NCBI GenBank assembly: GCA_951640195.1
Contig: OX621164.1
Location: 1,345,098-1,409,097, forward strand
Length of the DNA: 64,000 nucleotides
From: Porpolomopsis calyptriformis
Taxonomy: Eukaryota > Basidiomycota > Agaricomycetes > Agaricales > Hygrophoraceae
Direction of reading: 5' to 3'
Part shown: in pieces, positions 34,593-43,320 of the stretch
Layout of the letters: each line of letters starts with the position of its first letter
Numbering within the stretch: position 1 is the first letter of the stretch
Position numbers and translations under genes: made by a program
Notes under the pieces: model-generated
Databases searched by the model: none
Told to the model about the DNA's origin: nothing
The model's input: the letters and a program-made list of their open reading frames with translations, nothing else

Positions 34593-35880
34593 ATGCGCTT
34601 TTTTCTGCTCTTTGATGTATCGCATGAAGAAGACAGTTCTGTACTCTGTCTTCCACTGACAATCACAGCGATTGACCTGTGTGATAGACCCCTACCACCC
34701 GATCATGCGAACTGCGCTTCCGATTTGAACTTTCACATCTTTAGTACACGTCCTCAGCGCGATCACCACACCGAATGCGCAGCGGTATAAGATAGCAGCT
34801 AACTGTAGGCCTCGCTGGGAGGCCATGACTTTGACAGTGAACCTTTGCAACCAACCTGATTTCTGGGTACGATCAATACAAGACAATGTCCTCTTTGGTG
34901 TAGAGCGCTCATCCTTGCAACGCAGCGATGTCTTTCGTATGGATTTTGTCCCACATCATTAATGAAGTAACTAACTGTCTTGGTTCCTTAGGTGACATGT
35001 TTTCTTGCTGTGAAAACGGTTCTACGGCGAACGAGGACCTGGACCTTCAAGAATCTGCCAACACATTATCCATTTTGCTTCGTCTCTTGCATGCACCTCC
35101 GCCACCACCGATACTGCTTCCCCATTCGCCAAAGCGCGAAAAATTTACCACCCAAATTCGCGTCCGAGTTTACGAGCCGAGCTCTGTCATCCCGCTTCCC
35201 ATGCTTCCTGGGTTCTTCGCTTTGGCAGACAAATACGTGTTTACAGATCCGATCGTTAGTTCCCTGAACGCCCACCTGCTCGCGAATGCTTCGGTTTATC
35301 CCCTCCAGGTGTACGGCTTCGCTTCGCGGCACGGTTTGAGCGGCATTGCGAATGCAGCTAGCAAATACTTGCTGCATCCTCCCTTATCATCCTATACGGA
35401 GGAAGACGTAAAGGTCCTTCCAAGCGCCGAAGCATATCATCGATTGGTACAATTGCATGCTTTCCGGATCAAATCGATCCGCGAGATACTTCTCGCAGAA
35501 GATATCTTCCCTCATGGCTACGGTGAATGCGTTTCTCACAAGCACAAGACAACCGCACTTTGGGAGCGCGCGAGGGAAGCTTTGGCTTGTAAGGTGGAAG
35601 CCGGTGAGACTTTCCCTCTCCGTGTTTGATATCATCTCGTTCTCATCTATCTCTCCAGGGACAGACGTTGCGGCTGAAATGTCGGCTTTATTGGATAACT
35701 TGGACTCATGTACAACATGCTGCAAGGCTTGCACGGCAGCCATTGAGATGCTTGCAGTAAGTCATTGGACCAATATCATTATTCTGTATTTTCATATTCA
35801 ACAATTTGGGTCACACTTTGCCGCAGTATAAATGTCGGCGGGTTCCAAAAAATATAGACCAGCTGCCTTCTAATATCTGA
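34593..35880 (+). CDS. BTB/POZ-type protein of the basidiomycete family
   Basis: Exons join to CASDLNFHIFKRSSLQRSDVFRDMF, the start of a BTB fold. Next come LQESANTLSILLRLLHAPP, a short Pro run, VIPLPMLPGFFALADKYVF, VYPLQVYGFASRHGLSGIA and ASKYLLHPPLSSYTEEDVKVL. Then HAFRIKSIREILLAEDIFPHGYG leads to a Cys/His-rich end (SCTTCCKACTAAIEMLA) and the last exon YKCRRVPKNIDQLP (35827-35880). Such proteins are a large paralogous family in Agaricomycetes; the partners are unknown. The introns at about 34743-34901 and 34956-34990 are supported by restoring the BTB core. The true start is uncertain: Met 34593 is the upstream ATG in frame. A transposon begins 38 bases after the stop. Confidence 0.75.
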
Positions 35881-35918
35881 GGGATATAACCTTGTTGCAA
35901 ACAAGGTCACTGGATAAT

Positions 35919-35936
35919 GGATGCCTTCCCGTAGGA
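35919..35936 (+). repeat. Left terminal inverted repeat of outer Harbinger-like element
   Basis: Starts GGATGCCTTCCCGTAGGA and is preceded by the target duplicate AAT. Its partner is at 49691-49708. Confidence 0.8.
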
Positions 35937-36641
35937 TTTAGAGTGTGTTGTAAACATAAAACATGACCCAAAATGGCCATGCCATTGTGCCGCTGTCAAA
36001 ATCGGAGTTGAGCTGTCAATAATACCCAGTTCCAAACCTTATATTTGGAGGGGGGGTCAGACCCCCCCTTCTAGTTGTAAACGCGAGTTGTAAATAATTT
36101 TTGAGACTCAGCAAGATCCAAATCATCAGATACGTCCCAAAACATACGGGTCACGTGTGCTCCGCATGTACGACGCATCTCCCTCCCACCTCCCACCCTT
36201 CGTCCCTCCCTGCAAGATCTCGGTGAAGTGCCTCATCGGAGGCTTACTAACTCAGGTGAGCAACCGCCATTCCTAAATTACTTATTTCTTTGTAGTTGCC
36301 ATCAACTAACCGCCGCCCAATTTCAAGAAATGTAGCACGATAACACGGCGGCTTGGTGCGATTGCCTGTATAAAGACGCGAGGGGCATGCAGGGTGAGTC
36401 CCCATCCAATTCACGTCCAACCCACTGATTCAACATGTCTTCCACATCCCAGCAGTTCTATACAGACCCATCTGGGTTTAACTACTCGCGTTTCAGTCCT
36501 GATGGACCATGGACTCTCGTCGGACTCACCCCTTCTGCCCCTACCTCCCTGCCTCCCCTGCCTTCCTTCCAGGATGGGTTCCCCCCCCTCCCCGATTACC
36601 TTTCCACGGCCCCCACCTTGTCCCAACCAACTGGTCGCAAT

Positions 36642-37009
36642 TGTCACGGACACTTTTTTCTTTTTCCTTTTAGTCATACTTGATCAGTCTCCATTCCGTT
36701 TATCCTTCTGCTTTACCATTTTATATATAGACTGATCACATGTACCTTCCTTCCGACTCTTTCACGAGTCACATTCCGTTTCCGCTATTGTTTTCGTGAC
36801 TCTTCACTAGTCACATTCCGGATTCCACTTTGTAATCGTACATACGACTGACTCATGGCGACTCAGGTAGTTAGTATATAAAGCCTGGTCTTTAGTCAGT
36901 AGGATAAGTTCGATTCCTAGTTAGCTCCCCCACTCTTTAGTCGAATTCCATTTCCTCATCAGCCCCTCCAACGCGAGAAGTAAAACCCTTCGACTACCGA
37001 ATCATAACA
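36642..37009 (+). repeat. 5' LTR of the chromovirus
   Basis: 368 bases, starts TG and ends CA. It holds TATATAAA at 36875-36882 and the predicted transcript start near 36906. Several CGTGACTCTTCAC/TTTCACGAGTCAC-like inverted motifs lie upstream of the TATA box and may be enhancer elements. Confidence 0.95.
36875..36882 (+). promoter_or_regulatory. TATA box of the chromovirus LTR
   Basis: TATATAAA lies 31 bases upstream of AAGTTCGATTC, the predicted 5' end of the transcript. Confidence 0.7.
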
Positions 37010-37010
37010 A

Positions 37011-37021
37011 GAATCGAACTT
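37011..37021 (+). other. Predicted self-primer binding site of the chromovirus
   Basis: GAATCGAACTT follows the 5' LTR after one base and is the exact reverse complement of AAGTTCGATTC at 36906-36916, inside the LTR. I see no TGG start as for tRNA-primed elements. Tf1-like chromoviruses prime from the first 11 bases of their own mRNA; the length here is also 11. Confidence 0.75.
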
Positions 37022-37184
37022 CCTTCTTGCGCATCAAACCACTTCCACTCTGGATCCTGCCGAAGACTTAACAAGGTCAATCTTCTCATCTGCAGATTCA
37101 GATACTCCCTTTCAACCAATAGTATTCCAAACCCCCGCACAATCCATCATCCCCCTTTCCCCCTCATCATCATCACTGACATCA

Positions 37185-38609
37185 ATGTCTCAACAAGAGT
37201 ACGAAGCCGATCAATCCGTTCCCGCACCAGGACCCAGTAACATCCCCCCTACCATTCAAGAAGAAGAAGAAGACGTCGTCCCATTTAACATGGAACAAGA
37301 GCTCAGAGATTTAAGAGCACAAATCGACCAGTTCCGCGGTTGGTACTACAGCGAAGTCGACGTCAATGAAGAGCTCCGAAAGGAGCTGAAAGCTCTCAAA
37401 GAAAGTCGACGCGAAGAATCTGAACCAGCCACCCCTCCCCCACGACGACGATCTGTACTTCGGGGACCTGGACTTTCCCCCTCGAACCCTTTCGTTTACC
37501 CCACAAGAAGAACCCAATCCGTCCAGCCTCTATCCCAACCAACCTTTCCCACTCAACTACCCACCCAGACGACTGCTCCCCCCGTACTTCCAGCCCCCAT
37601 CAAAATCAAAATCGCCGATCCGACCGAGTATGATGGAACCTCCGAGAAGCTCGAGGATTTCATTCATCAATGTCGACTCAACTTTGTGGTCAAAGAGTAC
37701 AACGATAAACAGAAGATTATCTATATGCTCTCCTATCTCGGCGACGGCAATCCACGGGCCTGGGGACGACTGTTCACAGAAGGAGTTGACAGGACGAGGA
37801 ATTTCGTATGGGACTACGCAACATTTTTGGACGATTTCAGGGAAGCTTTCGGAAGGATCAACCCAGCGGCGAAGGCGCGGATCGAGCTAGAGAAAGTGAA
37901 GATGACAGGAACGATAGAAGACTACAACCTTCGGTTCATGCAACACGCAGCAAGAACTGAGTACAACGAGACCGCTCTACTTCGGTTTTATAAAGCCGGA
38001 CTCCCCCAGCCGATCCGAACGCGGATCTACTCGATGGACAATATGCCGTCGACTTTGCTGGACTGGACGACGAAAGCGGCCCAGTTCGAAGAACAGTACC
38101 AGGAACAACGAGCCGAACAAGCATTGTGGTCAAGTCGAGATCAAAAAGGAAAGAAGTCTGAAGCCAAATCGAGTCCACGAGGAAACCCTTCCCGCTCCAT
38201 CACCACCACCACCACTTCATCCCCGATCAAACAAGAATCGAGAGAAGCCTCTCTCAAGACAGCGAAACGAGACAACTCCTCCATCACTTGCTACAATTGT
38301 GGCAAAAAGGGACACTACGCCAACGAATGTCGAAGCCCACGTGCTGAAGACGTTCCGGCACGTCAAGAATCCTCAAACTCTACTCGAGGAAAAGGAGGAA
38401 ATCGCGGTCGAGGCAAAGGACGGAATGTCCGAACGATCAATTGGGTCGATACAGAAGAATCGGAAGCGCGGATAGAGGAAGTATCAGAGGACGACGAAAA
38501 GGAAAAAAGGATGGCAAAGGACGACTTGAAGGATATGGGAATCGCAAATTGGAACAAGGAGAGACGGGCTGCGCTAGCTCGAGCGTTAAAAGAGCAAAAG
38601 GATTTTTAG
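37185..38609 (+). CDS. Gag capsid protein of the chromovirus
   Basis: 474 residues from ATG to TAG. An acidic N-terminus with coiled coil (MEQELRDLRAQIDQFRGWYY) and a Pro-rich linker are followed by the retrotransposon gag core (IKIKIADPTEYDGTSEKLED, AWGRLFTEG, FREAFGRINPAAKARIELEK, RFYKAGLPQPIRTRI). A basic linker leads to one CCHC zinc knuckle CYNCGKKGHYANEC near residue 369. The C-terminal acidic and Arg-rich part overlaps pol by 169 bases. It packages the element RNA into virus-like particles. No stop or frameshift is seen. Confidence 0.92.
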   Translation: MSQQEYEADQSVPAPGPSNIPPTIQEEEEDVVPFNMEQELRDLRAQIDQFRGWYYSEVDVNEELRKELKALKESRREESEPATPPPRRRSVLRGPGLSPSNPFVYPTRRTQSVQPLSQPTFPTQLPTQTTAPPVLPAPIKIKIADPTEYDGTSEKLEDFIHQCRLNFVVKEYNDKQKIIYMLSYLGDGNPRAWGRLFTEGVDRTRNFVWDYATFLDDFREAFGRINPAAKARIELEKVKMTGTIEDYNLRFMQHAARTEYNETALLRFYKAGLPQPIRTRIYSMDNMPSTLLDWTTKAAQFEEQYQEQRAEQALWSSRDQKGKKSEAKSSPRGNPSRSITTTTTSSPIKQESREASLKTAKRDNSSITCYNCGKKGHYANECRSPRAEDVPARQESSNSTRGKGGNRGRGKGRNVRTINWVDTEESEARIEEVSEDDEKEKRMAKDDLKDMGIANWNKERRAALARALKEQKDF

Positions 38610-41600
38610 TCCGGCCAAGTGCTAAAAGCCCGAGCACTTTGGCTGTGTCCCACGTATGTGTACCACCATCTATGAAAAGTTTTCGTTTTCTTGGCACACT
38701 TGAACAGGGCAAAGGCGCTCTCGAATTCTATCTTTGGATCACGAGTGCCGACAATCTTCGACGAGTGGCTATCATAGCACTCATTGACTCTGGCGCCTCA
38801 GGGAGTTTTATTGACGAAGCATTCGTTCGTCAAATGGAGATATCGACCTATCAGTTGGATGAGGTTATACCGGTACGAAACGCTGATGGTTCCGAGAACC
38901 GAGGAGGTCCCATCACGCACGATACAGACCTGTTTATTGAGGCACCAGATCTATCCTTTCGAGAACGAATCCGGTTGGAGGTCACCAACTTAGGAAAAAA
39001 GCAACAGGTCATCCTCGGCTTCCCATGGCTTTTGCGACACAACCCCACCATCAATTGGACAAAAGGCACCTTAACTTTTGCGTCTGGTGACACGCTGTTC
39101 AGTAGTATGCGAGTCGGAGTGTTGCCCCCACAGGAAGAACTCTACGTCTTCGATTCGAGTCTGAAACATGACTCCTTTATCCATTTGGTCGGAGTTGACC
39201 ACTCCCGACCAGTTTCCATCGAGGAGGATATCAAATCCTTTATTCCCAGTCGTTATCACAATTTCTGGCGTGTTTTTCATACCGCAGAATTCGACAAGCT
39301 TCCTCCTCGACGTTCTTTTGATCATGCGATCAACCTCTACCCGAACACCAAGTTTCAAGTCGGAAAACTCTATCCCCTTTCCCCCTATGAACAGGTAGAA
39401 CTTAATAAGTTTATTGACGAAAATCTCAGAACAGGTCGGATACGTCCATCGAAATCACCGCAAGCTGCTCCCTTCTTCTTTGCGAAAAAGGCTGAAGAGA
39501 TCAATGCTAAAGGTCTCAGTGCTGGTCTACGTCCCATCCAGGACTATCGCTACATCAACTCAAAAACCATTCCTGATCGTTACCCCCTTCCCCTTCTATC
39601 GGAAATCCTCCAAGTACCGAAGCTTGCTACTGCTTCACTCTTTACAGTCATCGATATTCGATGGGGATTTAACAACATACGACTCAAGGAAGGTGACGAA
39701 TGGAAAGCAGCTTTCATCACCAATCGAGGACTCTTCGAACCGACCGTTATGTTCTTTGGACTACGGAACTCCCCAGCATCTTTCCAACGAATGATAGACG
39801 TTCTCTTTAAAACCGTTCTGGACTCTGGCTGTGTCCACATTTATATTGACGACATTCTCATCATGGGCGACACCCCCGAAGAAATCCGCCACTGGACTGA
39901 CGAAACCCTTAAGCTCATGGAGAAGAATCAACTATCCGCCAAACCCGTCAAATGCCAAATGGAGAAGACCTCTGTTACATACCTTGGTACAATCATCAGT
40001 AAAGGTCAACTCGCTATCAATCCAAAAAAGGTAGACGCCATCATCAATTGGCCGACGCCCCAAAAGCTGCGAGACCTCCAGTCCTTCCTTGGCACCACCA
40101 ACTTCTGGCGTCGTTACATCAAAAGTTTCTCCTCAGTCGTTCGTCCCCTCTGTGGCCTTTTGCGGAAAGACCAACCTTGGGATTGGTCTCCCTTGTGTCA
40201 AAAAGCCTTTGAGCAACTCAAACATCTCGTCACTACAGCCCCTGTCCTTCTTACCCCGCGGCCAGACCTTCCTTACCTCTTGGAGACTGATGCCTCAGAT
40301 TTCGGTATTGGCGCAGTCTTATCTCAGAAACACGACAACGGTTGGCACCCCGTTGGCTTTTTCTCAAAGTCTCTACTCCCTGCCGAGTACAACTATCCTA
40401 CCCATGATCTGGAGATGCTTGCAATCGTCACTTCCCTCAAATATTGGCGTTATCTTTTAGAGGGCGCAAGGGATACTGTGTTGATAAAGACGGACAATTT
40501 AGCGCTCAAGTATTTTATGCAGAACAGATCCCTCTCCAGACGACAAGCACGTTGGATGGAATTCTTAGGCAGATTCGACTTCAAAATCGAGTATTCCCCT
40601 GGAGTCAAAAACAAAGCCGATGGACTCTCCCGCCGACCCGACCACCGTCATACAGAAAAAGAAGAATTAGAAGGCCAAGCCCTCCTCCCCCCTGAACGTT
40701 TCATCAATGCTATCATTTCCATGTCCGAACCTTCCTTTATGTCAAGACTTCGCTTCCCCGACTTCAACGAAATCCCAGAGGACATTCGCATCAAGTTATC
40801 CGATCCCTCTTCCGGCTACTCCTTCACTGACGGAATTGTGAGAGATGCAGGAGATCGTATTGTCGTGCCAGCAGACGTATTGCTACGCACAGAGATAATT
40901 CGATTGACCCACTCCCTGCCCCATGGAGGCCATCCCGGAATCGAGAAGACACGTGAGCTTGTGTTGCGGAACTACACCTGGAGTAGTGCTGCCCCTGACA
41001 TCCGTGTATTCGTATCATCCTGTCCGACCTGCCAACAAGTCAAGCTCTATCCTTCAAAGCCTGCAGGTCTCCTGGAACCCATTCCCCCTTCGTCTCGACC
41101 TTGGGAAGAAATCACCGCCGATCTAATCGTGGAACTCCCCCAATCATCTGGCTACGATGCTGTCTTAGTCGTTGTCGACCGCTTTACCAAGCGCGCTCAC
41201 TTTATTCCGACGACATCAAATATTTCTGCAGAAGGAGTCGCAAAACTCTTCAGGGACAATGTATGGAAACACCACGGCTGGCCAAAGAAGATCATAACCG
41301 ATCGAGGAACTCAGTTCGCTTCCAAATTTGCGAAAGCTCTCAACACTCATTTGGGAATCATCTCCGGTCTATCCACCGCTTATCATCCCCAAACTGATGG
41401 TCAAACGGAACGCACCAATCAAGAACTCGAACAATACCTTCGTTTGTATACAAACTTTATGCAAGACGATTGGTCCAACTGGCTATCCCCAGCTGAATTC
41501 GCTTACAATAACCGACAGCACTCCTCGACGAAACACACTCCCTTTTACCTTGATACTGGCCAACATCCCTTCGTCCCACCTGTCCCTACGGCCCCTACTT

Positions 41601-42169
41601 CCAACCCCGCAGCAGATACCTTCCACGATCATCTCACAGAAGCCCGTGAAGAAGCCACAAAAGCTCTAGAAACAGCGGCCGAAACCATGAAACGCTTCGC
41701 AGATCGCAAACGGAAAGATACCCAACTCCAAATAGGTCAATTTGTTTATCTTGATACTCGTAACTTAAAAACAGGTCGTCCAACCCTCAAACTTGATGTC
41801 CGACGCACCGGACCGTTCAAAATTCTAGAAAAGATCGGAAAAGTCTCTTATCGCCTGGCCCTCCCCTTATCATGGAAAATACACGACGTCTTTCACGTTT
41901 CACTCCTGAGACCCGCTAACATTAACTCCGATCTCCACCCAGAGGAAGTAGATGATAATCTCCGTCCACCTCCGGATGTCATTCAAGAGAAAGAAGAATA
42001 TGAGGTCGAACAAATTCTCCAACATCACGGGTCCACCCGACGTCGTACGTATTTGGTCAAATGGGTCGGCTATCCCATTGAAGAAGCAACCTGGGAACCG
42101 AAGAAGAACCTCCTCCATGCGAAAGAACGAATTCTAGAATACGAACAATCAATTCAAACGGCGACCTGA
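38441..42169 (+). CDS. Pol polyprotein: protease, reverse transcriptase, RNase H, integrase, chromodomain
   Basis: The frame is open from 38441 (first codon TTG, not a true start) to a TGA at 42169, in the -1 frame relative to gag. Domains in order: aspartic protease with ALIDSGASGSF (residue about 115), reverse transcriptase with FTVIDIRWGFNNIR and YIDDILI (about 468), RNase H with LETDASDFGIGAVLSQ (about 615), integrase zinc finger (HSLPHGGHPGIEK, CPTCQQVK) and catalytic D-D-E (ADLIVELP, ITDRGTQFAS, TERTNQELEQ). A C-terminal chromodomain follows (about 1187-1238): YEVEQILQHH, then TYLVKWVGYPIEEATWEP. The chromodomain keeps the three aromatic cage positions expected for H3K9me binding. All motifs are intact. 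Translation could use a -1 slip at the T5 run just before the gag stop. Confidence 0.95.
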   Translation: MGRYRRIGSADRGSIRGRRKGKKDGKGRLEGYGNRKLEQGETGCASSSVKRAKGFLVRPSAKSPSTLAVSHVCVPPSMKSFRFLGTLEQGKGALEFYLWITSADNLRRVAIIALIDSGASGSFIDEAFVRQMEISTYQLDEVIPVRNADGSENRGGPITHDTDLFIEAPDLSFRERIRLEVTNLGKKQQVILGFPWLLRHNPTINWTKGTLTFASGDTLFSSMRVGVLPPQEELYVFDSSLKHDSFIHLVGVDHSRPVSIEEDIKSFIPSRYHNFWRVFHTAEFDKLPPRRSFDHAINLYPNTKFQVGKLYPLSPYEQVELNKFIDENLRTGRIRPSKSPQAAPFFFAKKAEEINAKGLSAGLRPIQDYRYINSKTIPDRYPLPLLSEILQVPKLATASLFTVIDIRWGFNNIRLKEGDEWKAAFITNRGLFEPTVMFFGLRNSPASFQRMIDVLFKTVLDSGCVHIYIDDILIMGDTPEEIRHWTDETLKLMEKNQLSAKPVKCQMEKTSVTYLGTIISKGQLAINPKKVDAIINWPTPQKLRDLQSFLGTTNFWRRYIKSFSSVVRPLCGLLRKDQPWDWSPLCQKAFEQLKHLVTTAPVLLTPRPDLPYLLETDASDFGIGAVLSQKHDNGWHPVGFFSKSLLPAEYNYPTHDLEMLAIVTSLKYWRYLLEGARDTVLIKTDNLALKYFMQNRSLSRRQARWMEFLGRFDFKIEYSPGVKNKADGLSRRPDHRHTEKEELEGQALLPPERFINAIISMSEPSFMSRLRFPDFNEIPEDIRIKLSDPSSGYSFTDGIVRDAGDRIVVPADVLLRTEIIRLTHSLPHGGHPGIEKTRELVLRNYTWSSAAPDIRVFVSSCPTCQQVKLYPSKPAGLLEPIPPSSRPWEEITADLIVELPQSSGYDAVLVVVDRFTKRAHFIPTTSNISAEGVAKLFRDNVWKHHGWPKKIITDRGTQFASKFAKALNTHLGIISGLSTAYHPQTDGQTERTNQELEQYLRLYTNFMQDDWSNWLSPAEFAYNNRQHSSTKHTPFYLDTGQHPFVPPVPTAPTSNPAADTFHDHLTEAREEATKALETAAETMKRFADRKRKDTQLQIGQFVYLDTRNLKTGRPTLKLDVRRTGPFKILEKIGKVSYRLALPLSWKIHDVFHVSLLRPANINSDLHPEEVDDNLRPPPDVIQEKEEYEVEQILQHHGSTRRRTYLVKWVGYPIEEATWEPKKNLLHAKERILEYEQSIQTAT

Positions 42170-42293
42170 TCACTCTTTCACGGTATCAACTCCCCTCGTT
42201 TATATTTTCACTTTTGTCACCTTTTCCAAACTCCGACTCTTCCTTATAATCTCTTTCGTCTCCGTCTTTCACTCTCAAGAAATCGATCTCGCT

Positions 42294-42872
42294 ATGCCCG
42301 CCGAACGCTCACATCAAACTGCCCGCAAGTCTACTGGTGGTCGTCCACCCCGCACTCCTCGCATGTCCACTGGAGGGCAACCCCCTCGTCGCGCCCCCCC
42401 TCCGTTCGCTTCCACCTCCTCCGCTTACGGTGAAGCCGAGCTCGCCGGACAACTCTGGCAGCACAACCGTCGCGCACGAAATCGAGACCTTCCCATATGG
42501 CCAGAGGAAATCGTCGCTCCACCTATCCCGCCCGAGCAGATCATCGAGTCGCTGCAGAAAGATATCGATTATTACAAGAACGAGATCGCAAGACTAAACG
42601 AAGAATTGTACAACCAAGGAATGAGTTTGGACGGAAAGAGAAGAGCGAGTGAGTACTGGCGGGAGCAGGCCAAACACTGGGAGGCGAAGTACGAGGAAGT
42701 CACAAAGGTACTTCCCCATCTTGATTCTCCAGTTCCCCCTGTTTTCCCGGGTCCACTCATCGTCCCCCCCGGTTCGTCGTCGAACCCCATCACCATCCCC
42801 GACGACGGCGATATTTCCCCGGTCGACATTATTTCCCTGTCGACCATCGCCTCCAACAAGGACTCAATCTAG
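42294..42872 (+). CDS. Third ORF of the chromovirus with histone-H3-tail-like N-terminus
   Basis: 192 residues between pol and the 3' LTR, where some elements carry env. Residues 8-16 are QTARKSTGG, identical to H3 residues 5-13, and the match extends as QTARKSTGGRPPR (H3 has KAPR at the end). A second, degenerate unit TPRMSTGGQPPR follows at residues 21-32 with Met at the lysine-9 position. The middle (about residues 83-140) is a predicted coiled coil (IIESLQKDIDYYKNEIARL), and the C-terminus is Pro-rich then acidic. No membrane segment is present, so it is not an envelope protein. I do not recognise a family for the rest. It ends 80 bases before the 3' LTR. Confidence 0.75.
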   Translation: MPAERSHQTARKSTGGRPPRTPRMSTGGQPPRRAPPPFASTSSAYGEAELAGQLWQHNRRARNRDLPIWPEEIVAPPIPPEQIIESLQKDIDYYKNEIARLNEELYNQGMSLDGKRRASEYWREQAKHWEAKYEEVTKVLPHLDSPVPPVFPGPLIVPPGSSSNPITIPDDGDISPVDIISLSTIASNKDSI

Positions 42873-42952
42873 TCCTTCCCCTCCTCCACACCCTTCAACA
42901 CTCTCGAAGCCGCCTCGAATTTCGGGACGAAATTCCTTTTAGTGTGGGTGTA

Positions 42953-43320
42953 TGTCACGGACACTTTTTTCTTTTTCCTTTTAGTCATACTTGATCAGTC
43001 TCCATTCCGTTTATCCTTCTGCTTTACCATTTTATATATAGACTGATCACATGTACCTTCCTTCCGACTCTTTCACGAGTCACATTCCGTTTCCGCTATT
43101 GTTTTCGTGACTCTTCACTAGTCACATTCCGGATTCCACTTTGTAATCGTACATACGACTGACTCATGGCGACTCAGGTAGTTAGTATATAAAGCCTGGT
43201 CTTTAGTCAGTAGGATAAGTTCGATTCCTAGTTAGCTCCCCCACTCTTTAGTCGAATTCCATTTCCTCATCAGCCCCTCCAACGCGAGAAGTAAAACCCT
43301 TCGACTACCGAATCATAACA
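42953..43320 (+). repeat. 3' LTR of the chromovirus
   Basis: Same 368 bases as the 5' LTR by visual comparison. It is preceded by the purine-rich stretch AGTGTGGGTG, a likely polypurine tract. Confidence 0.95.

Larger units (their letters stand above)
36642..43320 (+). mobile_element. Intact chromovirus (Ty3/gypsy LTR retrotransposon with chromodomain), 6679 bases
   Basis: Two 368-base LTRs that appear identical (TGTCACGG...CATAACA) enclose gag, pol and a third ORF, all on the plus strand and without stops. It is flanked by the 5-base target duplicate GCAAT (36637-36641 and 43321-43325). The undisturbed target GTCGCAATGC is still present in the inner Harbinger copy, which proves the borders. 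Identical LTRs and open frames indicate a very recent insertion and probably an active family. Confidence 0.95.

Noticed and set aside
36061..36075. Palindrome GGGGGGGTCAGACCCCCCC near 36050 as an element terminus
   Set aside because: It lies inside both Harbinger copies at the same distance from the ends; the true ends are set by the target duplicates.
42294..42872. Third chromovirus ORF as an envelope gene
   Set aside because: No signal peptide, membrane segment or cysteine pattern; it is a charged coiled-coil protein.
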